Origin: Desulfitobacterium dichloroeliminans LMG P-21439
GTDB lineage: Bacteria > Bacillota > Desulfitobacteriia > Desulfitobacteriales > Desulfitobacteriaceae
Length of the DNA: 64,000 nt
Assembly: GCF_000243135.2 (NCBI RefSeq)
Contig: NC_019903.1
Coordinates: forward strand, 596,001 to 660,000
Direction of reading: 5' to 3'
Shown here: piece after piece, positions 59,748 through 64,000 of the stretch
Position numbering within the stretch: the stretch's first letter is position 1
How the letters are laid out: the number at the start of each line of letters is the position of its first letter
The notes under the pieces: generated by a model
Told to the model about the DNA's origin: nothing
Database searches by the model: none
What the model saw: the letters and a program-made list of their open reading frames with translations, nothing else
Program-made: the position numbers and the translations under genes

Positions 59748-60865
59748 ACTTTGAAACGCCCCTTCAGTTTTGTGGCTACCAGAAGGAAGGCCGGAACTAA
59801 AAGGTAGGTGAATGCCCCTACTCCAATCTGAAGGTTCAGCCAAATGTTCTGTTCTTCGGCGGATTTCCAGAACCACTGATTGACTATGAGGATACTTACA
59901 AGAATTATTATAAAACTTGCCGCAAAACCCATTCGTGTGGTCTGTCGCACCCCTTTTCCCAAGAGGATTCGGGTAGCCCCATAAAATAATAAAATGAAAA
60001 TTGAGTTAACAAATACAAGGACAAACAGATGGACCGAGATCAAAACTATATCAATTCGTTCATAGGCAGGAAATTGCAGGTACCGAACCATATCGAGTAC
60101 AGGATACTTCGTTTTGTCTAAGTAATTGGAACTAAAAAATAATAACGATGATATAAATAAAACCATATATTCAAAGACTGAGATCGTATTGGCGATCGTC
60201 AAGTATTTTAGCATCTTTTGCTTTGGCCTTAGCCAAGGAGTCAAACATACCAAAAATTCAACTCCTGACAGTGATGACCAAACCAATAACAACCCTTTCC
60301 AAGAAATTGCCGACCATTCCGGCGGCATCAAAGGATATAAATCATGCATAGAAGCAATCGGCGGAAAGAAAAATGAATAATATATGATCACCATCCAAAT
60401 TGTACTTAGAAATGCGATCACAACAAAACGTATGGTATTCTCCATCCCTTGAGAGGCTAGGTAAAAGCAGACTATAAAGATGGAAAGAATTAACCAATTG
60501 GAAGTCATCGAGGGAAATATATATTGGTGCGCGATTTCCACAAATCCCAGTGTCATTACAGTTATTCTGAGCAAGATTAGAAACAAACCAAGAAAAGCAA
60601 ATACTCTAACCGTCCTTTCACCTAATAGCTGCACGAATCCTTGATAACCCTGCACTGAAAAATCAGATGAAAACCACTTGGATAACAGCATCAAATTAAC
60701 TTGCGATAAGATTCCTACGGCCATAATCCCCATAATCATATAAGGATGAACTAAATGCCTCGGCATGATTATAAAATAGTAAAGCATTTGCATTCGATTG
60801 ACCATCAACATGAAATAAACGCCGCTAAAGGGAGACGATTTTTCAAATAACGAAGGTGAGGGCAA
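59744..60865 (-). CDS. Spore germination permease, GerAB family
   Basis: The 373-residue protein starts at TTG 60865 behind GAAGGAGATG and has about ten membrane helices in an APC-type fold. 'YYFIIMPRHLVHPYMIMGIMAVG' opens it and 'FLVCLTPWLRPKQKMLKYL' near residue 206 is typical of GerAB. In germinant receptors this subunit binds the amino acid or sugar germinant. It begins 4 bp after the A-subunit stop and overlaps the C subunit, so the three are translated together. Confidence 0.9.
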   Translation of the reverse strand: MPSPSLFEKSSPFSGVYFMLMVNRMQMLYYFIIMPRHLVHPYMIMGIMAVGILSQVNLMLLSKWFSSDFSVQGYQGFVQLLGERTVRVFAFLGLFLILLRITVMTLGFVEIAHQYIFPSMTSNWLILSIFIVCFYLASQGMENTIRFVVIAFLSTIWMVIIYYSFFFPPIASMHDLYPLMPPEWSAISWKGLLLVWSSLSGVEFLVCLTPWLRPKQKMLKYLTIANTISVFEYMVLFISSLLFFSSNYLDKTKYPVLDMVRYLQFPAYERIDIVLISVHLFVLVFVNSIFILLFYGATRILLGKGVRQTTRMGFAASFIIILVSILIVNQWFWKSAEEQNIWLNLQIGVGAFTYLLVPAFLLVATKLKGRFKV

Positions 60866-60869
60866 GTGA

Positions 60870-62357
60870 TCATCTCCTTCGGCTGGATCGCCATTTCTGT
60901 CGGGGATATAAAGAAACAGGACGCGTCTTGATCCACTGCAGGGGTGCTCGAATAAAAAGATCCTTCCAATCGCTCATATGTAAAGGAGCGATTGGGGCAA
61001 AGTAAGGCTGCTTCAGTGATGTAAGCCCATTTAAATGAACGAGAACTATAATGAACCCAAGTGCCATACCAAATATTCCAAGAATTGACGAAAGTAGCAT
61101 AAAAGCAAATAAAAGTAGCCTGTTAGCTTTGACCATCAGATAATTGGGAACTAAAAACGAAGCAATTGTGGAAATACCTACTGTGACAATTAACACTTTA
61201 CTTGCGAATCCGGCTTCAACAGAAGCCTGCCCAATGACAATCCCGCCAATTACTCCTAAAGTTTGTCCAGTCTTCGTAGGCATTCGAAGACTGGCTTCAA
61301 TTATGATTTCGATTATGATTAACATTAGAAATGCTTCCCAAAATGGGGTAAAAGGCAATTTGCTTCTGGATTCTAATAAAACGAATAGCACTTGAAGGGG
61401 AAACATCTGATAATGATGTGTGTTTAAAGCGACATAGAGAGGGATCATGGTCAACGAAAGAAAAAAGCTTACAAAGCGAACGCCACGCAAAAAACTTCCA
61501 ATCAGCCATCGATGGATATAATCGTCGGGAGAGATAAAGAGATCAAAAAATGTGATAGGGGCAATTAATGCAAATGGAGTATTGCCAACCAAAATCGTGA
61601 GTTTTCCGGCGCCCAAAGCATAAACACATGAGTCCGGACGGTCTGTCTGTTGGAATTGGGGGAAGATACTATGAACGTGATCCTCCATAAACGCGGCAAC
61701 TTGAGATGAATCTAAAAACAAATCATAATCAATCGTAAGAATTTTACTTTTCGCAATGGTAATTAATTCAGGATTAGTCAATCCCTCAATGTACATAAGT
61801 ACAATCGGTGTTTTAGTTAGAGAACCGACTGTGAACTTTTCCGTTTTGAGTGTCGTCAGTGGTAGCCGCCTTCGAATCAGTGTAACATTTTGTTCTATTT
61901 GTTCACTAAAGCTATCTTTTGGACCGAATAAAATGGTTTCCGTTTCAGAGGATTCAATGGAACGGCTTAATGGATTTTCTAGTTTAATGGCCAACCATTG
62001 GTCCTCACTACGATCACGAAGAAGTATCGCCCCCTCCATCAGTTGCCTCTGAGCCTCATCTAAGTCATTGACTTTCGATGCTTTACAAACGTTTATACAT
62101 TCGTGAATAGGGGCTGGAGAATGATGGATCAACGGTTCAATAATTTCATCATTCAAACGTTCTTGATTAATCAACGTTCTTATATACAGAAGTGTAACCT
62201 TATGGTCTGGATTAATTTGACGTTCAATGATTTCTGCATCATCCATGTTCACCACAATGTTTTTCAGAGTATCTAGTGTTAAAGTTGTATTTTCAACTTC
62301 CTTGTTAGGGTCATTTTGTTTCCGGTCGCTTCCACTCTTCCTCTTTTTCCAAAACAT
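60870..62357 (-). CDS. Spore germination protein, GerAA family
   Basis: The 495-residue protein has a soluble N-terminal domain of about 250 residues ('RQINPDHKVTLLYIRTLINQERLNDEIIEPLIHH' and 'PTTLKTEKF...TPIVLMYIEGLTNPELI'), then four or five membrane helices in the C-terminal half, with 'TPFWEAFLMLIIIEIIIEASLRMPTKTGQTLGVIGGIVIGQASVEAGF', the GerAA core signature. It forms the ring-like ion channel of the germinant receptor. Upstream of 62357 lies a 440-bp stretch without a gene, apart from the repeat array; no forespore promoter was confidently seen. Confidence 0.92.
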   Translation of the reverse strand: MFWKKRKSGSDRKQNDPNKEVENTTLTLDTLKNIVVNMDDAEIIERQINPDHKVTLLYIRTLINQERLNDEIIEPLIHHSPAPIHECINVCKASKVNDLDEAQRQLMEGAILLRDRSEDQWLAIKLENPLSRSIESSETETILFGPKDSFSEQIEQNVTLIRRRLPLTTLKTEKFTVGSLTKTPIVLMYIEGLTNPELITIAKSKILTIDYDLFLDSSQVAAFMEDHVHSIFPQFQQTDRPDSCVYALGAGKLTILVGNTPFALIAPITFFDLFISPDDYIHRWLIGSFLRGVRFVSFFLSLTMIPLYVALNTHHYQMFPLQVLFVLLESRSKLPFTPFWEAFLMLIIIEIIIEASLRMPTKTGQTLGVIGGIVIGQASVEAGFASKVLIVTVGISTIASFLVPNYLMVKANRLLLFAFMLLSSILGIFGMALGFIIVLVHLNGLTSLKQPYFAPIAPLHMSDWKDLFIRAPLQWIKTRPVSLYPRQKWRSSRRR

Positions 62358-62649
62358 AAGCGGTCAACACCTTAGATTAATAATTTAGCGATAAAGGTAA
62401 AATATAGAATTTTATTATTCGCATTTATTATGATTAGTTCCGCTTCATTTTATACTGGACAAGAAATTCAAAAAAGGCCCTGAAAGATACAATAGCCTAA
62501 TTAAATGATACCTGCATAAATTTATTTGGAGGAGATCGCTGAGGAATAGAAAAGAATTTCGGTGATTGCGTCTTTACCCCGACAGGGATGTTCGCTAAAC
62601 TCCCATTTAGTGAACTTCCAGTTATTCTACATTCGCGGAATAACATCAG

Positions 62650-62733
62650 GTGGCTCCCTATCCAGAATGGTGGCTCTGAAATTCCAGAAATGTGGCTCTC
62701 ACAGCCCGGAATCGAGGCTCATTTTGACCCGGA
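62650..62733 (+). repeat. Repeat array 2, IS21-like element end
   Basis: Four GGCTC boxes at 62652, 62672, 62694 and 62716 (spacing 20, 22, 22) alternate with CC(A/G)GAA boxes. The array is inverted relative to the one at 55487-55581. Together they bracket a 7.2-kb segment carrying the IS21, the split gene and the gerA operon. The bases around it read as degraded noncoding sequence. Confidence 0.65.
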
Positions 62734-62803
62734 GTATTCATATTTGGTGTAAGTTCAAATTCCCAAACGTGGGTCTGTTGACAAACAGGGTAAATAATAG
62801 CTA

Positions 62804-64000
62804 TTAAGGACAATTAGCAAAGTTAACTGAGAGATTTTTCTGCAGCCCCAACATCATCAGCCCAACACGCGGATATGCGACAGCCGGCCTTAGCGGTGCT
62901 GCCCCATACTTTACCAGTCTTTTTAGGTTCAGGGCCATCGCCGAAAAGAGGCATTGTTCCTGGACTTTCTCAATGCCTCGCTTCCGAGTGAACCTTAGAT
63001 TGTGACATCGTTTTTGAAGAGCAAAATTCCCTTCGCATATTATCTGCCGCTTGCGCATGATGTAGCGGTATAAGGCTGTTCCCACTAATGCGTGATGGCG
63101 TTCCTGATCCTCTTGATAGAAGTCCCGTCTGACTTCTTTATAATTAGCCTTACCGGCAATACATTGGCTTTTCAACGGGCAGTTTTTACAATCTTCTGAT
63201 CGTGTGACATAATTTTTGCCCACTCTGTATCGTACTTTTCTTACACCTATGTAACGCAGCGTACAGCCGTTAGGGCAGATGTAGCAGTCATTCAGAGCAT
63301 CATAGTGGAAATCCTCAATGGCAAATAATCCTCTTTCTTTACGCCAATGGGCTGTATGACCGGGGTTAATAGGGATATAAGCTCTTACTCCGAGCTGATG
63401 TAAACCATGATGAACAGCCACTGTATCATAACCACTATCCAATCCGGCATAACGGAAGGGAAGCCGTAATTCTTTCTTTTGGTAAGCTATCCGTTCGACA
63501 CAATAAGGTGCGTCGGTCACATCCCCTGGCGTGACATGGACATCGGTTACGATGCCATAGCGGATATCTGAGCTTTGATGGCAAAGGTAGTGAAAGCCAG
63601 CCGGCTTGGGATGTCTGTGCATCCACCCTGCTTCAGGATCGGCGAGGGACTTCTTTTTTACCGTCGAAGTGATGTCGGCCGCCTCTGATTTTTGCTGGAT
63701 ATGACCACCATGCTCGTCGTTAAGCTTAAGCCAGTAGTCACTGGGACCTTCCATAAGGATAACTTTCTCCGCATGACCGTTAGCAGCATTGGCTTTGAGA
63801 TGGGTTGAATCCATGACAACACATTCTCCTCCGATGAGTCCCGCTTCAGCGCAACGCTCAACCACGGTGGTGAATATCTCCCGAAATACTTCTGTATCCT
63901 TAAATCGGCGTCTGCGATTTTGGGAGAAAACGGAGTGATCCGGAACCTTATCTTCTAAGTCAAGGCCTAGAAACCAGCGATAGGCGTTATTCACAATAAT
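62804..64000 (-). CDS. IS1182-family transposase, partial
   Basis: About 398 residues are present, and the frame continues past the right edge, so the N-terminus is missing. 'VPDHSVFSQNRRRRF' and the first catalytic Asp in 'CVVMDSTHLKANAAN' near the start of the visible part are followed by 'YAGLDSGYDTVAVHHGL' (second Asp) and a Cys-rich C-terminal region 'YICPNGCTLRY...CKNCPLKSQCI', typical of IS1182. The C-terminal 'RCHNLRFTRKRGIEKVQEQCLFSAMALNLKRLV' is also standard. The 3' end of the element lies near 62.78 kb; its inverted repeat was not defined. Confidence 0.9.
   Translation of the reverse strand: MIVNNAYRWFLGLDLEDKVPDHSVFSQNRRRRFKDTEVFREIFTTVVERCAEAGLIGGECVVMDSTHLKANAANGHAEKVILMEGPSDYWLKLNDEHGGHIQQKSEAADITSTVKKKSLADPEAGWMHRHPKPAGFHYLCHQSSDIRYGIVTDVHVTPGDVTDAPYCVERIAYQKKELRLPFRYAGLDSGYDTVAVHHGLHQLGVRAYIPINPGHTAHWRKERGLFAIEDFHYDALNDCYICPNGCTLRYIGVRKVRYRVGKNYVTRSEDCKNCPLKSQCIAGKANYKEVRRDFYQEDQERHHALVGTALYRYIMRKRQIICEGNFALQKRCHNLRFTRKRGIEKVQEQCLFSAMALNLKRLVKYGAAPLRPAVAYPRVGLMMLGLQKNLSVNFANCP

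Noticed and set aside
62562-62807. Open frame of 81 codons on the plus strand
   Set aside because: It is read straight through the GGCTC/CCGGAA repeat array and its flanks; there is no ribosome site and its composition follows the repeats.

Overview
The window comes from a low-to-moderate GC, endospore-forming anaerobic Firmicute. Evidence includes a gerA-type germination operon, the cdaA-cdaR-glmM-glmS cell-wall/c-di-AMP block, a [FeFe] hydrogenase-type protein, a Tat-exported [NiFe] hydrogenase with cytochrome b, clean GGAGG ribosome sites and frequent TTG/GTG starts. The overall flavour is Desulfitobacterium-like (Peptococcaceae/Desulfitobacteriaceae). That placement is an inference from gene content and style, not a database match.

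Layout. 1-5 kb: a GPP34/RHH/SPFH membrane module, a cupin, an MFS transporter and a zinc-ribbon membrane protein. 5.1-6.95 kb: an IS30-family element. 7-10.9 kb: argF, argG, argH, with an ArgR-type operator pair lying in the argF promoter. 10.9-14.5 kb: a DnaA-box cluster, then pncB and nadE (NAD synthesis), a HAD nucleotidase-like gene and a YgbA-like gene. 14.7-21.1 kb: murC, then a [NiFe] uptake-hydrogenase operon (small subunit, large subunit, cytochrome b). This operon carries two independent lesions: an IS1380-family insertion with a 5-bp target duplication in the large subunit, and a one-base frameshift between the Tat signal and the mature small subunit. 21.1-24 kb: an orphan cysteine-desulfurase-like gene, a YmaF-like His-rich protein, a cluster of candidate small RNAs and tRNA-Thr(CGU). 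24-35 kb: DUF378, a DEAD-box helicase, a LytTR/DUF3021 pair, a lipase-like hydrolase, a DsrE protein, a divergent [FeFe] hydrogenase, tRNA-Thr(UGU), an Rrf2-MFS operon and a CNNM/CorC protein. 34.7-40 kb: a CapA lipoprotein, the cbiMQO Ni/Co ECF importer behind a structured leader, and an amidase. 40-46.4 kb: a glycosyltransferase/DUF1858/unknown-protein cluster, a CAP-domain secreted protein, a DUF362 ferredoxin-like protein and MazG. 46.5-54.4 kb: cdaA, cdaR, a FAD oxidoreductase, glmM, the glmS ribozyme and glmS. 54.6-64 kb: an AT-rich accessory zone with an orphan ORF, an IS21 element, the gerA operon lying between two inverted repeat arrays that look like IS ends, and a partial IS1182 transposase.

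How the genes work together. CdaA/CdaR make c-di-AMP next to GlmM/GlmS, which feed UDP-GlcNAc synthesis and so MurC and the wall. CbiMQO would import the nickel or cobalt that a [NiFe] hydrogenase or corrinoid enzymes need, although the hydrogenase here appears broken. PncB and NadE form a niacin-to-NAD route. ArgF, ArgG and ArgH complete arginine synthesis from ornithine.

The most interesting unexplained signals are noncoding. Two minus-strand units (about 21.15-21.32 kb and 23.62-23.76 kb) share a nearly identical promoter and start sequence and each ends in a terminator. A short plus-strand C-rich RNA candidate lies at about 23.5 kb. A three-hairpin-plus-terminator leader precedes cbiM. 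A leader peptide and a terminator flank the glmS ribozyme. All of these were read by eye; no folding, alignment or database search was run.
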